64,000 nt of DNA from Bartonella sp. WD12.1 (GCF_002022415.1 NZ_MUBG01000001.1:434001-498000), one strand, 5' to 3'. Numbered from the stretch's first letter, positions 20,528-31,049 are shown. Notes: generated from the sequence alone by a model not told the origin. Numbers and translations: made by a program.

Positions 20528-20939
20528 AGTACTTTTGCATGACTTTGCAGAAGCAAGGGCGGTTTATATTATTATTAGGGCTATTTATTAAAAAGGTCCT
20601 TTTAAATATTGAGATGGGGTAATAGCTGTATATTCAAAAATATATTTACCTTATATTTTAAATAAAGCGCTCGATTACAAGTTATATATCTATTATGAAT
20701 AATAGTTGATAATTCAAGTTGTGTTAATAATTATCATGAGTTTATTCATACAAGCGATCTATTGAAGTACTGAAATATTAGATTATAGGCAGATCTAGAA
20801 TAGCTTTTTAACTCTATTTAATACTGCAATGTATTGAATGACCCGCTGTTTTAAGGTTAATTAAAGTTTGTTTAATGGGCTAAAGACAGAAGTAATGAGT
20901 GCTTTACTAAGATTAAAAAGATAATGATTAGTTTAGAGA
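20528..20939 (+). other. intergenic region hupB-trmFO, no gene recognised
   Basis: About 410 AT-rich bases between the hupB terminator and the 3' end of trmFO. Stops are frequent in all frames and I see no RNA gene or conserved peptide. Confidence 0.55.
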
Positions 20940-22340
20940 TTATTTTGATTCTTCATGTGTTAACCACTGAATACAATCATTTAAGGCTCGTGTAATTATA
21001 GCTTGTTTTTTCGCTAGTTTTTTTTCTTTGCTAGATAAACGTTTTTCTAAGTGATGAACGCAGTCAATAGGTGGAAAAAGACCAAAATTGATATTCATTG
21101 GCTGGAAAGATTGTTTTCCTGTTTCTTGAGTCGCAATGTGTCCACCAGTAATATGGTTTAAAAGAGCTCCAAATGCTGTAGTTTTTGGTGGTAAAGAAGG
21201 ACAGGTATTCTTATATTCAGCAACGGCAAAACGCCCAGCTAAAAGTCCAATTGCAGATGATTCTACGTAACCTTCACAACCTGTGATTTGTCCAGCAAAA
21301 CGTAATTGAGGCCTTTGTTTTAAACGAAGACTTTTATCAAGAATGATTGGTGAATTGAGATAAGTATTGCGGTGCAGACCACCAAGGCGTGTGAATTCTG
21401 CTTTTTCAAGTCCAGGTATTGTCCTGAAAATACGAATTTGTTCACCATATTTTAGTTTTGTTTGAAAACCAACCATATTGTAAAGAGTTCCAAGTGTGTT
21501 GTCTTGACGTAATTGAACAACAGCATAGGGTTTAACTGTAGGATTATGAGCGTTCGTTAGTCCTATAGGTTTCATGGGCCCATATCTGAGGGTTTCAAGG
21601 CCACGTTCAGCCATCACTTCAATTGGTAGGCATCCATCAAAATAGGGTGTCTTTTCAAATTGACGAAATTCTATTTTTTCTGCACTTTTCAGTGTTTGAA
21701 CAAATGTTTCATATTGTTTTCTATTAAGGGGGCAGTTAAGGTAATCTTTTTCAGTTTTTTCAGGGCCGATTTTGTCATAGCGAGATTGATGTCAACAGAT
21801 GTCCATATTAATGCTATCAGTATAAATGATAGGTGCAATAGCATCAAAAAAAGAAAGTGCTTCTGTTCCTGTTATTGCTTGTATTGTTTGTGCAAGTGCT
21901 GGTGAAGTAAGGGGACCTGTTGCAATAATAATATTATGCCAGTTTTCAGGAAGGTTATGAATTTCTTCGCGTTCTATAGTTATAAGGGGATGATTTTCAA
22001 GCGCTTCTGTAACAGTTTGGGAAAATCCATCACGGTCAACAGCAAGAGCACTTCCTGCTGGCACTTTATTAGCATCTGCAGCCGTCATAATTAGGGATTT
22101 GGCTAATCGCATTTCAGCATGTAAAAGACCAACGGCATTTGTGGATGAATCATCTGAACGAAATGAGTTTGAACAGACAAGTTCTGCAAGTTTATCTGTT
22201 TTATGAGCATCGGATTTTCTTTTTGGTCGCATTTCATGTAAAATGACAGGGATTCCTGATTGGGCAATTTGCCAACTTGCCTCACTGCCAGCAAGGCCAC
22301 CACCGATGATATGAATTGGAATGTTAAATTTATTTGACAT
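20940..22340 (-). pseudogene. trmFO: trmFO, interrupted by one in-frame stop codon
   Basis: FAD- and methylenetetrahydrofolate-dependent tRNA (uracil-54) C5 methyltransferase. The frame is continuous over 467 codons from ATG 22340 to the stop at 20940, except for a TGA at 21794-21792 after MDIC, followed at once by [11 protein letters not shown]. Family members have Trp or a similar residue in the MDI-W-QSRYDK motif, so a single TGG-to-TGA change explains it. The N-terminal FAD motif ([14 protein letters not shown]) and the C-terminal domain ([21 protein letters not shown]-like) look undamaged, which points to a recent mutation or a base-call error. A truncated 182-residue product and a separately started C-terminal fragment are the only conventional products. 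Confidence 0.88.
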
Positions 22341-22516
22341 AATCTCCTTTTAATGGAAGTAGTGCTATCTGAAAAGCATAGATTTTACTTCTGTAATTTA
22401 TAAGAAGTATATATATTTGAGTTTTTAATGTATTTACTTTCTTTTTTGCTTTAATTGGTTGGGATTGAGTGGTATAGAAGCGCCGCTTATATGAGGTTAT
22501 TGGTTGACGGGTTTAA

Positions 22517-22599
22517 GCGGATGTGGCGAAATTGGTAGACGCACCAGATTTAGGTTCTGGCGGGAGACCGTGGGGGTTCGAGTCCCTCCATCCGCACCA
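22517..22599 (+). tRNA. tRNA-Leu (anticodon TAG)
   Basis: Class II tRNA with acceptor stem GCGGATG (22517-22523) pairing with CATCCGC (22589-22595), discriminator A and encoded CCA at 22597-22599. Anticodon stem CCAGA/TCTGG flanks loop TTTAGGT with anticodon TAG at 22551-22553. A variable arm and the GGTTCGAGTCC T-arm are visible. Lies between trmFO and tig, as in other Rhizobiales. Confidence 0.96.
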
Positions 22600-22731
22600 A
22601 AATAATCCTTACGTACCACGGGTTTTTGCATATGTGAAAATCCGCTTCATGTAGATCTAACACTACAGTGTTGGGGTGTAATTGTTACCGGAGTGGATTT
22701 ATCCATTCCTCAGAAATATGAAAGTTGTTCG

Positions 22732-24159
22732 ATGCAAGTTACCGAAACGCTTAATGAAGGACTGAAGCGCGAAATTAAAATCGTAGTTCCAGCAAAAGAT
22801 TTAGAAATAAAATTGAATGAACGGTTGGATGAAACCAAAGATAGGATTAAACTTAATGGTTTTCGTCCCGGTAAAGTGCCCGCTAGTCATTTGCGGAAAA
22901 TGTATGGTAAATCTTTTATGGCTGATGTTCTTAATGAGATTATTAAGAATGCTCCAAGCTCCATTTTGGCTGACCGCAATGAACGTTCTGCAACACAGCC
23001 GCACATTGATATAAAAGAGGATAAAGAAGTTCTGGATGGCAAGGCTGATTTTGTTTTTAATTTGAAGTATGAAGTTTTACCAAAGTTTGATATTAAAGAC
23101 TTTAAGAACATAAAGGTTATCCGTGAGCTTGCAGATATTCCCGAGAAGGAGATTGATGAACAGGTAAAGAATGTTCTTTCTTCTACTCGTAATTATTCTG
23201 AAAAAAATGCTCCTGCTGTAGAAGGTGATCGCGTTACAATCGATTATATTGGTAAACTTGATAATGTTCCATTTGATAATGGAGCAGGTAATGATGCGCA
23301 ATTGATTCTTGGTTCGAAACAATTTATTCCTGGTTTTGAGGAGCAATTAGTTGGTGTAAAGGCGGGCGATACAACAACAATTTCTGTTAAATTTCCTGAT
23401 GATTATAGTGTTGCGCATTTAGCTGGTAGAGATGCTGTGTTTGATATTACTGTTAAAGCTGTATTCAAACCAGATGAATTGCAGGTTAATGATGAATCAG
23501 CCAAAAAACTTGGTGTAGAGTCTCTTGATCGTTTACGTGAAATTGTGCGTGGACAAATTGAGAGTAAATATGGCTTAATGACACGTCAAAAAATTAAGCG
23601 TCAGATTCTTGATGCACTAGATGCTGATTATAATTTTGAAATTCCTAAATGCCTTTTGGAAGTTGAATTTAATAATATATGGGGTCAGGTTAATAACGAT
23701 TTACAAAAAGCTGGTAGCAGTTTTGAAGATGAGGGTACTACAGAAGAACAAGCACGGCAAGAATATCATATGCTTGCTCAGCGTCGTGTTCGTCTTGGTC
23801 TAGTACTTTCTGAGATTGGGGTGCGAGCCGATGTTAAAGTAAGCGAAGATGAGTTACAAGCAGCAATCTTTGATCAGGTTCGTCAATATCCTGGGCAAGA
23901 GAAAGAAATTATGAATTTTTTCCGGAATACACCGGAAGCTGTAGCGAGCCTACGTGCACCGATTTTTGAAGAAAAAGTCATTGATTATTTGTTGGCACAG
24001 ATAAAAATCACAGATAAAAAAGTGACTGTTGAGGAGTTAATGAAAGAGGATGACGAATTAGATTTAACTAAGAAGAGTGTAACTAAGAAAAAATCCGCAG
24101 TGAAAGAAAAAGGTGTAAAAAAAGTTTCCGCTAAAAAGAAAGCACCTAAAAAGGATTAA
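22732..24159 (+). CDS. tig: trigger factor
   Basis: Ribosome-associated folding chaperone with peptidyl-prolyl isomerase activity, 475 residues from ATG 22732. N-terminal ribosome-binding domain with GFRPGKVP signature (residues about 40-47), FKBP-type PPIase domain (about 150-245, [13 protein letters not shown]), then the helical C-terminal domain ending in a Lys-rich tail ([13 protein letters not shown]). A GTG at 22693 would add 13 residues ([12 protein letters not shown]), but [15 protein letters not shown] is the usual family start. The Lys-rich tail is longer than in E. coli and typical of rhizobial trigger factors. Confidence 0.95.
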   Translation: MQVTETLNEGLKREIKIVVPAKDLEIKLNERLDETKDRIKLNGFRPGKVPASHLRKMYGKSFMADVLNEIIKNAPSSILADRNERSATQPHIDIKEDKEVLDGKADFVFNLKYEVLPKFDIKDFKNIKVIRELADIPEKEIDEQVKNVLSSTRNYSEKNAPAVEGDRVTIDYIGKLDNVPFDNGAGNDAQLILGSKQFIPGFEEQLVGVKAGDTTTISVKFPDDYSVAHLAGRDAVFDITVKAVFKPDELQVNDESAKKLGVESLDRLREIVRGQIESKYGLMTRQKIKRQILDALDADYNFEIPKCLLEVEFNNIWGQVNNDLQKAGSSFEDEGTTEEQARQEYHMLAQRRVRLGLVLSEIGVRADVKVSEDELQAAIFDQVRQYPGQEKEIMNFFRNTPEAVASLRAPIFEEKVIDYLLAQIKITDKKVTVEELMKEDDELDLTKKSVTKKKSAVKEKGVKKVSAKKKAPKKD

Positions 24160-24176
24160 TTGTATATAATAAAAGT

Positions 24177-24206
24177 AGTCTAATCAAACTAGGATTTTAT
24201 TAGACT
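24177..24206 (+). other. hairpin downstream of tig
   Basis: Inverted repeat AGTCTAAT (24177-24184) and ATTAGACT (24199-24206), eight base pairs with a 14-base loop, 17 bases after the tig stop. No clear T-run follows, so terminator function is uncertain. Confidence 0.4.
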
Positions 24207-24280
24207 TATATTCTTAAGTTTGCACTTATGATAATTTTAACCGGCTTGAATGTATTTTCAATATTGATAGTGGATTAGCA

Positions 24281-25780
24281 ATGGAAATCGTTGATACTCG
24301 TACCCCTGATCCTAGGCGTTTTATTTCCGGAGCTACAGGCGATTGGGAAGTTATCATTGGCATGGAGGTCCATGCGCAGATTATATCAGATTCAAAACTT
24401 TTTTCGGGTGCATCAACTAAATTTGGTGCGGAGCCAAACAATCATGTGTCGTTTATTGATGCGGCTATGCCTGGTATGTTGCCTGTTATTAATCAAGAAT
24501 GTGTTCGTCAAGCTATTCGGACTGGTTTGGGATTAAAGGCTAAAATTAATTTAAAATCTGTTTTTGATCGTAAAAACTATTTTTATCCGGACTTGCCGCA
24601 AGGCTATCAAATTTCGCAATTTCAGTATCCGATTGTAGGGGAGGGGAAAGTTGTTATCTCTGTTGGGCCGGATTCAAATGGTCAATTTGAAGATATTGAA
24701 ATTGGAATTGAGAGGTTGCATCTTGAACAGGATGCAGGCAAATCTATGCATGATCAGCATCCAACAATGTCTTTTGTGGATCTTAATCGCTCTGGTGTAG
24801 CTCTTATGGAAATTGTTTCCAAACCAGATATGCGTTCATCAGATGAGGCCAAAGCCTATATGACGAAATTACGCACTATTGTTCGTTATTTGGGTACTTG
24901 TGATGGTAATATGGATGAGGGCTCTATGCGTGCGGATGTGAATGTATCAGTTCGTCGTCCTGGTGAGGCTTTTGGAACTCGTTGTGAAATTAAAAATGTT
25001 AATTCCATTCGCTTTATTGGTCAGGCAATTGAATATGAAGCACGTCGTCAGATTGCGATTTTAGAAGATGGTGGTGTGATAGATCAGGAAACTCGACTGT
25101 TTGATGCCACTAAAGGTGAAACACGATCTATGCGTTTAAAGGAAGAGGCGCATGATTATCGTTATTTTCCTGATCCTGATCTTTTGCCATTGGAGTTTGA
25201 TCAGGCATTTGTAGATGCTTTAGCTTCAGAATTACCGGAATTTCCTGATGATATAAAACTACGCTTTATTAATGAGATGGGGTTGACTGCATATGACGCA
25301 TCCATTCTTGTAACAGAAAAAGCAATTGCTGATTATTTTGAAAAAGTAGCGCGTGGACGTGATGGAAAAATAGTTGCCAATTGGGTGATTAATGACCTTT
25401 TAGGTGCTTTGAATAAAGATAATCGTGAAATTGAAGATACACCAGTTACTCCAGATCAATTAGGGGCGATTATTGATCTTATTAAAGAGGGGGTTATTTC
25501 TGGAAAAATTGCCAAAGATTTATTTGAGATTATCTGGAATGAAGGTGGAGATCCACGTAAAATTGTAGAAGAGCGTGGCATGAAACAAATGACGGATACA
25601 GAAGTTATTAAGGGCGTTGTTGATGAAATTATTGCCAATAACTCTGATAAGGTTGCTCAAGCAAGAGAAAAGCCTGCTTTAGTTGGTTGGTTTGTTGGAC
25701 AAGTTATGAAAGCAACAGGAGGCAAGGCAAATCCTCAGGCTGTCAATGAATTGGTTAAAACAAAACTAAAAATAGATTAG
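24281..25780 (+). CDS. gatB: aspartyl/glutamyl-tRNA amidotransferase subunit B
   Basis: Subunit B of GatCAB, which converts mischarged Glu-tRNA(Gln) and Asp-tRNA(Asn) to the amides in bacteria lacking GlnRS or AsnRS. 499 residues: cradle domain with [13 protein letters not shown], the metal/substrate motif region [43 protein letters not shown], and the C-terminal helical and YqeY-like tail ([21 protein letters not shown]). gatA and gatC are not in the window. Confidence 0.97.
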   Translation: MEIVDTRTPDPRRFISGATGDWEVIIGMEVHAQIISDSKLFSGASTKFGAEPNNHVSFIDAAMPGMLPVINQECVRQAIRTGLGLKAKINLKSVFDRKNYFYPDLPQGYQISQFQYPIVGEGKVVISVGPDSNGQFEDIEIGIERLHLEQDAGKSMHDQHPTMSFVDLNRSGVALMEIVSKPDMRSSDEAKAYMTKLRTIVRYLGTCDGNMDEGSMRADVNVSVRRPGEAFGTRCEIKNVNSIRFIGQAIEYEARRQIAILEDGGVIDQETRLFDATKGETRSMRLKEEAHDYRYFPDPDLLPLEFDQAFVDALASELPEFPDDIKLRFINEMGLTAYDASILVTEKAIADYFEKVARGRDGKIVANWVINDLLGALNKDNREIEDTPVTPDQLGAIIDLIKEGVISGKIAKDLFEIIWNEGGDPRKIVEERGMKQMTDTEVIKGVVDEIIANNSDKVAQAREKPALVGWFVGQVMKATGGKANPQAVNELVKTKLKID

Positions 25781-25967
25781 ATATTATAGGGTGGAGGAAA
25801 GTTTATCGATATGATATTTATTTGTAATATGAAATAAGAGTTCGTTTTTCAAAAGGGGGTATGATTGAGTTTTATGATAGTTTTTTTGTTTTTTGGTAAT
25901 TTCAGGTATCGTAACAATTTATTCTAAGGAGTAAGGTTATAGGTGTGCTAAAGAAGTGGAATCGGAA

Positions 25968-26363
25968 ATGGCTGGTTTTTTAAAACAAACCTTTACATGG
26001 TGGAATGGTAATACTATCAACACACGTTTTTTTACGTGGCTCAAAGGTAAGCGTGTAGGGGAAGATCAGTTAGGAAATGTTTATTATGAAGGTGGTTACC
26101 ATAAGGATGGTTATCCACGCCGTTGGGTGATTTATAAAGATTATTCTGAAGCTTCTAGCATTCCTCCAGGTTGGCATGGTTGGATTCATCATCGTTGTAA
26201 CACACCACCTACGGAAGAAAATTATCAATCGCGTGAGTGGGAAAAGCCTCATATTTCAAATATGACAGGGACAAGTAAAGCATATCGGCCAAAAGGTTCT
26301 ATTGTCTATAATGATGAACATATTGTTCGTAAGGATTATCATGCATGGTCACCTAAAAAATGA
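25968..26363 (+). CDS. NDUFA12-like NADH:ubiquinone oxidoreductase accessory protein
   Basis: About 131 residues from ATG 25968, or 135 from an upstream GTG at 25956. The conserved NDUFA12/B17.2 features are present: FFTWLKGKRVGEDQLGNVYY, the RRWVIYKDY segment and SSIPPGWHGWIHH. In alphaproteobacteria this is an accessory subunit of respiratory complex I, on the matrix/cytoplasmic side, also linked to assembly. The nuo operon is outside the window. Position after gatB and before the DUF2155 gene resembles other Rhizobiales, where the NDUFA12-like gene precedes DUF2155. Confidence 0.9.
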   Translation: MAGFLKQTFTWWNGNTINTRFFTWLKGKRVGEDQLGNVYYEGGYHKDGYPRRWVIYKDYSEASSIPPGWHGWIHHRCNTPPTEENYQSREWEKPHISNMTGTSKAYRPKGSIVYNDEHIVRKDYHAWSPKK

Positions 26364-26446
26364 AGTATTTTTTTGTATGGTATGTTGTTTTTTAAATGTT
26401 GCACTATCTTATAGGTAGTTTTGTTAAATGCAGTTGATTTAGTTTG

Positions 26447-26872
26447 ATGAAGTTTTTCCTACAGTTAGAAGTAAGACGTTTTTTTTGTGTTTATTTAATA
26501 GGAATTATAGTAATTTTGTTCTCCGTTAAGGATATGCAAGCTGAACGTGTTAGCAATGCAGTTGTTGTTTTTGCAGGTCTTGATAAGATTACTGGCCGGA
26601 CTATTCGTTTTGAAGTCTCTATTGGTCAAGTTTATCAATATGGTGCTTTACGAGTAACACCACGGGTATGCTATACAAGTTCCGAAGGTGAGTCAACCCG
26701 TACTAATGGTTTTGTTGAAGTAGATGAAATAACATTGAACAAAGAAACGCGACGTATTTTTACAGGATGGATGTTTGCAGATAGTCCTGGTTTGAACGCT
26801 GTAGAGCATCCTATTTATGATATATGGTTAAAAGATTGCAAGCAGAGTTCTGATATTCTTTCAATTCAATAA
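26447..26872 (+). CDS. DUF2155-domain exported protein
   Basis: About 141 residues from ATG 26447 (a TTG one codon earlier is possible). The N-terminus has basic residues then a hydrophobic stretch (FCVYLIGIIVILFSV) and a plausible signal-peptidase site after MQA, so it is probably periplasmic. The remainder matches DUF2155 (VVFAGLDKITGRTIRFEVSI, then a GALRVTPRVCYTSS segment, and WMFADSPGLNAVEHPIYDIW), with two conserved cysteines that could pair. Function is unknown. It follows the NDUFA12-like gene, a conserved pairing; the aat gene that often comes next is absent here. Confidence 0.85.
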   Translation: MKFFLQLEVRRFFCVYLIGIIVILFSVKDMQAERVSNAVVVFAGLDKITGRTIRFEVSIGQVYQYGALRVTPRVCYTSSEGESTRTNGFVEVDEITLNKETRRIFTGWMFADSPGLNAVEHPIYDIWLKDCKQSSDILSIQ

Positions 26873-26975
26873 TTTAAAGAGTTTCTTTGTTTTTTAGTGG
26901 GTGTTTTATATAAGCTTGGCGCAAGAATAGTTTTTTAAACTATAATAATCAGATTGTGAAATTAAAGGTTCTCTC

Positions 26976-27479
26976 ATGCTTTCGTCCTTGCGTTTAACAA
27001 GCAGATTATTTACTTTCGTATTTATAATTGTGTTAGCTGGGTGTCAGTTTTCAAGTCAGCCAACTACCAAGCATAATGATTATACGCGGGTTACAGAGAT
27101 CAGTTCTGAAGTTTTTTATTATACCGATAATCCTTTAATTCTACTTGAAATGCGAGCTAAATGGATAAGCAATCAAGGTTATGTTGTTGATATCGTAACA
27201 ACTTCGGTTGCTTTAGATAATCTTAATTTAAATTTAGTATGGTCTCAAAATCGCAATTATAGGTATGTTTCAGGTGGAAAATCGGCACTAGTATGCGTTG
27301 TTGGTTGTACGGTGTCTGAAAAGGGACGTTTATTTATTCCTGAAGATGAATTCCGTACATATGCACATACAGGCTTCGCATTTAAATTGATAGGACGTAG
27401 CAATTCTGTAGATGGTTTTCTTAATGCACGTGCGTTTCAGCGTGTTTTATATAAGATGCAAATATTACCACGTAGATAA
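26976..27479 (+). CDS. putative small lipoprotein, unknown function
   Basis: A 167-residue protein I do not recognise. The N-terminus is a lipoprotein signal: basic start, hydrophobic core (FTFVFIIVLAGC) and lipobox LAGC with the lipidated Cys at residue 23. The mature part is Asn/Tyr-rich without a motif I can name; it contains a CVVGC pair near residues 102-106. Good start context with AAAGGTTCTCTC before ATG. It sits between the DUF2155 gene and the rhomboid gene, all on the same strand. Confidence 0.7.
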   Translation: MLSSLRLTSRLFTFVFIIVLAGCQFSSQPTTKHNDYTRVTEISSEVFYYTDNPLILLEMRAKWISNQGYVVDIVTTSVALDNLNLNLVWSQNRNYRYVSGGKSALVCVVGCTVSEKGRLFIPEDEFRTYAHTGFAFKLIGRSNSVDGFLNARAFQRVLYKMQILPRR

Positions 27480-27599
27480 TATTTTGTATTTAAAATGTGC
27501 ATTGGAAGAATACAAAGATTAGTTTTTCATTTATAATAGTTTATATATTCGGGTTTTGCAAAGTACTGTTGATACATAAATCAGATGGGGATTTAAAAA

Positions 27600-28337
27600 A
27601 TGTGGAGTTTTGTTTCTCAACATAATGACTCTCCGTTATTATCAAAACAACTTAAAGAACCATTGTTCAATGTTCCATTTATTATAATTGTTTTGATAGT
27701 ATTTTGTTTTTTAGGTTATATTATTCCTCAATATTTCCTTTCTGATCAGTTATATATTAGAAGTCTTATTCTTTTTTCATTTATACCGGTTTTTTTTCAA
27801 ACTGAACCTTTAATGTTTTGCTACACCATTGTTAGTTACTCATTTATGCATGGCAGTTTTGGACATATTGCTATGAATATGGTTTGGCTCTTAGTTTTTG
27901 GATCTCCTTTAGCAAAGCATTTTGGTAATTTACGTTTTTTATTTTTTTGGGCGTTAACAGCAGGTATTTCTGCGTTAACCTATTTTATTTTTCATCAAGA
28001 TAATATGATACCGCTTGTTGGAGCGTCTGGCGCAATTTCTGGAATGATGGGAGCTATTGCGCGTTATGGTTTTTTTGCTGTTTTTAATTCCAATATGCAC
28101 AATGAGAGATTTTTAGGTCCTGTCTGGCCTATCAAGAAAGCACTTCGTTCAAAGACTGTTCTTGTTTATATTGGTATGTGGCTTATAATTAATTGTCTCA
28201 CAGGTATATTTCCATATCTATTTGGAGACAGTGATATTTTAATAGCATGGGAAGCTCATGTTGGTGGACTTATTTCAGGTTTTATATTGATTAGTTTTTT
28301 TAATAGCCCACGGAAAAAGTCAAAAATTAATATTTAA
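27600..28337 (+). CDS. rhomboid-family intramembrane serine protease
   Basis: A 245-residue polytopic membrane protein with at least six hydrophobic segments. Rhomboid hallmarks are visible: FMHGSFGHIAMNMVWLLVFG (conserved HxxxN-type helix), catalytic Ser in GASGAISGMMG, and catalytic His in WEAHVGGLISG. These proteases cut substrates within the membrane. The last 11 bases overlap the 3' end of the convergent rlmB-type gene. Strong AT-rich coding bias like its neighbours. Substrate unknown. Confidence 0.9.
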   Translation: MWSFVSQHNDSPLLSKQLKEPLFNVPFIIIVLIVFCFLGYIIPQYFLSDQLYIRSLILFSFIPVFFQTEPLMFCYTIVSYSFMHGSFGHIAMNMVWLLVFGSPLAKHFGNLRFLFFWALTAGISALTYFIFHQDNMIPLVGASGAISGMMGAIARYGFFAVFNSNMHNERFLGPVWPIKKALRSKTVLVYIGMWLIINCLTGIFPYLFGDSDILIAWEAHVGGLISGFILISFFNSPRKKSKINI

Positions 28338-29157
28338 GATAATTATGAACCGCATAAAGTGCTATTGCTGCTGCATTCGAGACATTTAATGATTTAATAT
28401 CTCCAGGTATATTAAGGCGTGCTAATGAATGAACAGTTTCGCGTGTTTTTTGGCGCAAACCTTTGCCTTCTGCACCTAGGATAAGAGCAATTTTTTTACC
28501 TGTTAATGCTGTTTCTAAAGGTAGTTCACCTTCTGAATCAAGTCCAAGGCTATTAAAACCGGCTTGATGAATCTCTTTAAGTGCTTCAGCAAGGTTTCGT
28601 ACGGTGATGTAATCGATAAGCTCTAAAGCTCCAGAAGCTGCTTTGGCAAGCACACCGCTTTCTTGTGGTGAATGACGATAGGTGGTGATAATTGCTCCAG
28701 CTTTAAATGCAACTGCAGAACGCATAATAGCGCCAACATTATGTGGATCGGTAATTTGATCCATTACAATGATAAGGTTAGTATTTGTAAGTTCAGATAA
28801 ATGTCGTGGTTTAAGAGCTTCAGTTTCTAAGACAACACCTTGATGAACTGCGTCTTTTCCAACAAGTGCGTCAAGTTTTTTAGGTGGGTATAGTTTTAAA
28901 GGGCAAGGTAAGTCTGATTCGGTTATATTTAATCGTTTTAAGGCATTGGGTGTAGCATAGAGATGATTGAAAACTCTCTTGGGATTTTTAAGTGCTTCTT
29001 TAACTGAATGAATACCATAAAGGTAAACTGCACCTCGTATTAATGGAGCAGATCGGTGTTTTAGATGTGTTGAAGGCACACGAGTGACGCTTTTTATATC
29101 GCGATATTGGCGACGAAGATGACGAGAATAAGAATTTTTAGAGATTTTTTCTTTCAT
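28327..29157 (-). CDS. rlmB: SpoU-family 23S rRNA/tRNA 2'-O-ribose methyltransferase, RlmB type
   Basis: A 276-residue TrmH/SpoU SPOUT methyltransferase. An N-terminal L30e-like substrate-binding domain (LYGIHSVKEALKNPKR) is followed by the knot domain with motif 1 (DQITDPHNVGAIMRSA), motif 2 (LGAEGKGLRQ) and motif 3 (IPGDIKSLNVSNAAAIALY). RlmB methylates G2251 of 23S rRNA; the same architecture occurs in some tRNA Gm18 enzymes, so the substrate is inferred. The basic N-terminal extension (about 45 residues) is usual in alphaproteobacteria. Divergent from the tRNA-Tyr operon. Confidence 0.88.
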   Translation of the reverse strand: MKEKISKNSYSRHLRRQYRDIKSVTRVPSTHLKHRSAPLIRGAVYLYGIHSVKEALKNPKRVFNHLYATPNALKRLNITESDLPCPLKLYPPKKLDALVGKDAVHQGVVLETEALKPRHLSELTNTNLIIVMDQITDPHNVGAIMRSAVAFKAGAIITTYRHSPQESGVLAKAASGALELIDYITVRNLAEALKEIHQAGFNSLGLDSEGELPLETALTGKKIALILGAEGKGLRQKTRETVHSLARLNIPGDIKSLNVSNAAAIALYAVHNYLKY

Positions 29158-29250
29158 ATTTTTCTTATAGCGTGTTCAAAGTAAATGTAATAGAAAAACA
29201 TAAAGTTTAAAAATTTAATAGGAAATTTGTACAGAACCATATTTATTTTG

Positions 29251-29279
29251 TTGACAGATACGCTAGTAATCGTCATAAC
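29251..29279 (+). promoter_or_regulatory. probable promoter of the tRNA-Tyr/tRNA-Gly transcript
   Basis: TTGACA at 29251-29256 is a consensus -35; after 17 bases, CATAAC at 29274-29279 is a plausible -10 (ATAA shared with consensus). It lies about 80 bases before tRNA-Tyr. Downstream tRNA-Gly and perhaps tuf may share the transcript. Confidence 0.5.
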
Positions 29280-29360
29280 CGCCCCGCGGCCAGTTTAAAT
29301 TGAACAAAAGAAAATTGGTTGCTATAATGCCTTATCGCGCAACTTTACCGATGATGGAAT

Positions 29361-29444
29361 GGAGGGGTGCCCGAGTGGTTAAAGGGGGCGGACTGTAAAT
29401 CCGTTGCGTATGCTACGTTGGTTCGAATCCAACCCCCTCCACCA
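29361..29444 (+). tRNA. tRNA-Tyr (anticodon GTA)
   Basis: Acceptor stem GGAGGGG (29361-29367) pairs with CCCCTCC before discriminator A29441, CCA encoded. Anticodon GTA at 29395-29397 in the loop CTGTAAA. A short extra arm and GGTTCGAATCC T-arm are visible, as expected for bacterial class II tRNA-Tyr. Confidence 0.96.
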
Positions 29445-29470
29445 TTCATTGCAGTAAAGTCGGTGCATGG

Positions 29471-29544
29471 GCGGGTATAGCTCAATGGTAGAGCAGCAGC
29501 CTTCCAAGCTGAATATGCGGGTTCGATTCCCGCTACCCGCTCCA
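29471..29544 (+). tRNA. tRNA-Gly (anticodon TCC)
   Basis: Acceptor GCGGGTA pairs with TACCCGC (29534-29540), discriminator T, CCA encoded. Anticodon TCC at 29503-29505. It is 26 bases after tRNA-Tyr and about 175 bases before tuf; a tRNA-Tyr, tRNA-Gly, tuf order is common in bacteria. Confidence 0.96.
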
Positions 29545-29718
29545 AATAGTTGTTAGTGGTTAGGCGAATGACTATGATGGGAGTATGCTTTCATCATAAT
29601 AAATGAGACGGATATTTTCGTCTTAGAGTTGTAGTAATCGACTTGATATATCAGGTCGATGGGATTCACTTCTAAAGGCCTGTTTTTCAGGTACGGAAAA
29701 GACAAGAGAACGACGGCG

Positions 29719-30894
29719 ATGGCAAAGAGCAAATTTGAACGTACGAAGCCGCATGTTAATATAGGAACGATAGGTCACGTTGACCATGGGAAGACGTCAT
29801 TGACAGCAGCGATTACGAAATATTTTGGTGAATTTAAAGCGTATGATCAAATTGATGCGGCGCCTGAGGAGCGTGCCCGTGGAATTACCATTTCAACAGC
29901 GCATGTTGAGTATGAAACAGAGCAACGTCACTATGCGCATGTTGATTGTCCGGGCCACGCAGATTATGTGAAGAACATGATCACAGGTGCAGCGCAAATG
30001 GACGGTGCGATTTTGGTTGTTTCAGCAGCTGATGGACCGATGCCTCAGACACGTGAGCATATTTTGCTAGCACGTCAGGTTGGTGTTCCTGCGATTGTAG
30101 TTTTTTTGAATAAGGTTGATCAGGTTGATGATGCTGAGCTTTTAGAGCTTGTTGAGCTTGAAGTTCGGGAGCTTCTTTCGAAATATGACTTCCCTGGTGA
30201 TGATATACCGATAGTTAAGGGTTCTGCATTAGCAGCTCTTGAGGATTCAGATAAAAGTATAGGTGAAGAAGCGGTTCGTCGTTTGATGAGTGAGGTTGAT
30301 AATTATATCCCAACGCCTGAGCGTCCGGTTGATCAGCCATTTTTGATGCCTATAGAGGATGTTTTTTCGATCTCTGGGCGTGGAACGGTTGTAACGGGTC
30401 GTGTTGAGCGTGGAATTATTAAAGTTGGTGAAGAAATCGAGATTATAGGTATTCGTCCGACTTCTAAGACGACGGTTACAGGTGTTGAAATGTTCCGTAA
30501 GCTTTTAGATCAAGGTCAGGCAGGTGATAATATTGGTGCATTGCTTCGTGGTATTGATCGTGAAGGGATTGAGCGTGGACAAGTTTTGGCAAAGCCTGGT
30601 TCTGTTACGCCGCATACCAAGTTTAAAGCAGAGGCTTATATTTTGACGAAAGATGAGGGGGGTCGTCATACCCCGTTTTTCACGAATTATCGTCCACAGT
30701 TTTATTTCCGCACCACGGATGTGACAGGAATTGTTACACTTCCAGAAGGTACGGAAATGGTTATGCCGGGTGATAATGTTGCAATGGATGTTTCTTTAAT
30801 TGTTCCGATTGCAATGGAAGAAAAGCTTCGTTTCGCTATCCGTGAAGGAGGGCGTACTGTCGGAGCTGGTATCGTTTCTAAGATTATTGAATAA
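29719..30894 (+). CDS. tuf: translation elongation factor Tu
   Basis: EF-Tu, 391 residues from ATG 29719 (start [12 protein letters not shown]). GTPase motifs are [16 protein letters not shown] and NKVDQVDD; domains II and III are complete, ending in VSKIIE. An upstream in-frame ATG at 29659 would add 20 residues unlike any EF-Tu and is rejected. The coding sequence is a little less AT-rich than neighbouring genes, as usual for highly expressed genes. Flanked by tRNA-Gly and tRNA-Trp, ahead of secE. Rhizobiales often carry a second copy, in the rpsL-rpsG-fusA cluster, which is not here. Confidence 0.98.
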   Translation: MAKSKFERTKPHVNIGTIGHVDHGKTSLTAAITKYFGEFKAYDQIDAAPEERARGITISTAHVEYETEQRHYAHVDCPGHADYVKNMITGAAQMDGAILVVSAADGPMPQTREHILLARQVGVPAIVVFLNKVDQVDDAELLELVELEVRELLSKYDFPGDDIPIVKGSALAALEDSDKSIGEEAVRRLMSEVDNYIPTPERPVDQPFLMPIEDVFSISGRGTVVTGRVERGIIKVGEEIEIIGIRPTSKTTVTGVEMFRKLLDQGQAGDNIGALLRGIDREGIERGQVLAKPGSVTPHTKFKAEAYILTKDEGGRHTPFFTNYRPQFYFRTTDVTGIVTLPEGTEMVMPGDNVAMDVSLIVPIAMEEKLRFAIREGGRTVGAGIVSKIIE

Positions 30895-30941
30895 TATCAA
30901 TAAATTGTGAGAAGGCTTTGAAGAAAGGGGCTTCAAAGATT

Positions 30942-31017
30942 AGGGGTATAGCTCAGTTGGTAGAGCAGCGGTCTCCAAAACCGCAGGTCGCGGGTTCGAA
31001 TCCTGCTGCCCCTGCCA
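30942..31017 (+). tRNA. tRNA-Trp (anticodon CCA)
   Basis: Acceptor AGGGGTA (30942-30948) pairs with TGCCCCT (31007-31013), discriminator G, CCA encoded. Anticodon CCA at 30975-30977 in loop CTCCAAA. Being CCA and not TCA, it is not a UGA-decoding tRNA, relevant to the UGA codon in trmFO. Sits between tuf and secE, a very conserved arrangement. Confidence 0.97.
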
Positions 31018-31049
31018 TGTAGTCTATAGTTTTTAATCATATTATTAGT

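Noticed and set aside
29659-29718. Upstream ATG extending EF-Tu by 20 residues
   Set aside because: The extra residues do not resemble any EF-Tu; [12 protein letters not shown] at 29719 is the known N-terminus.
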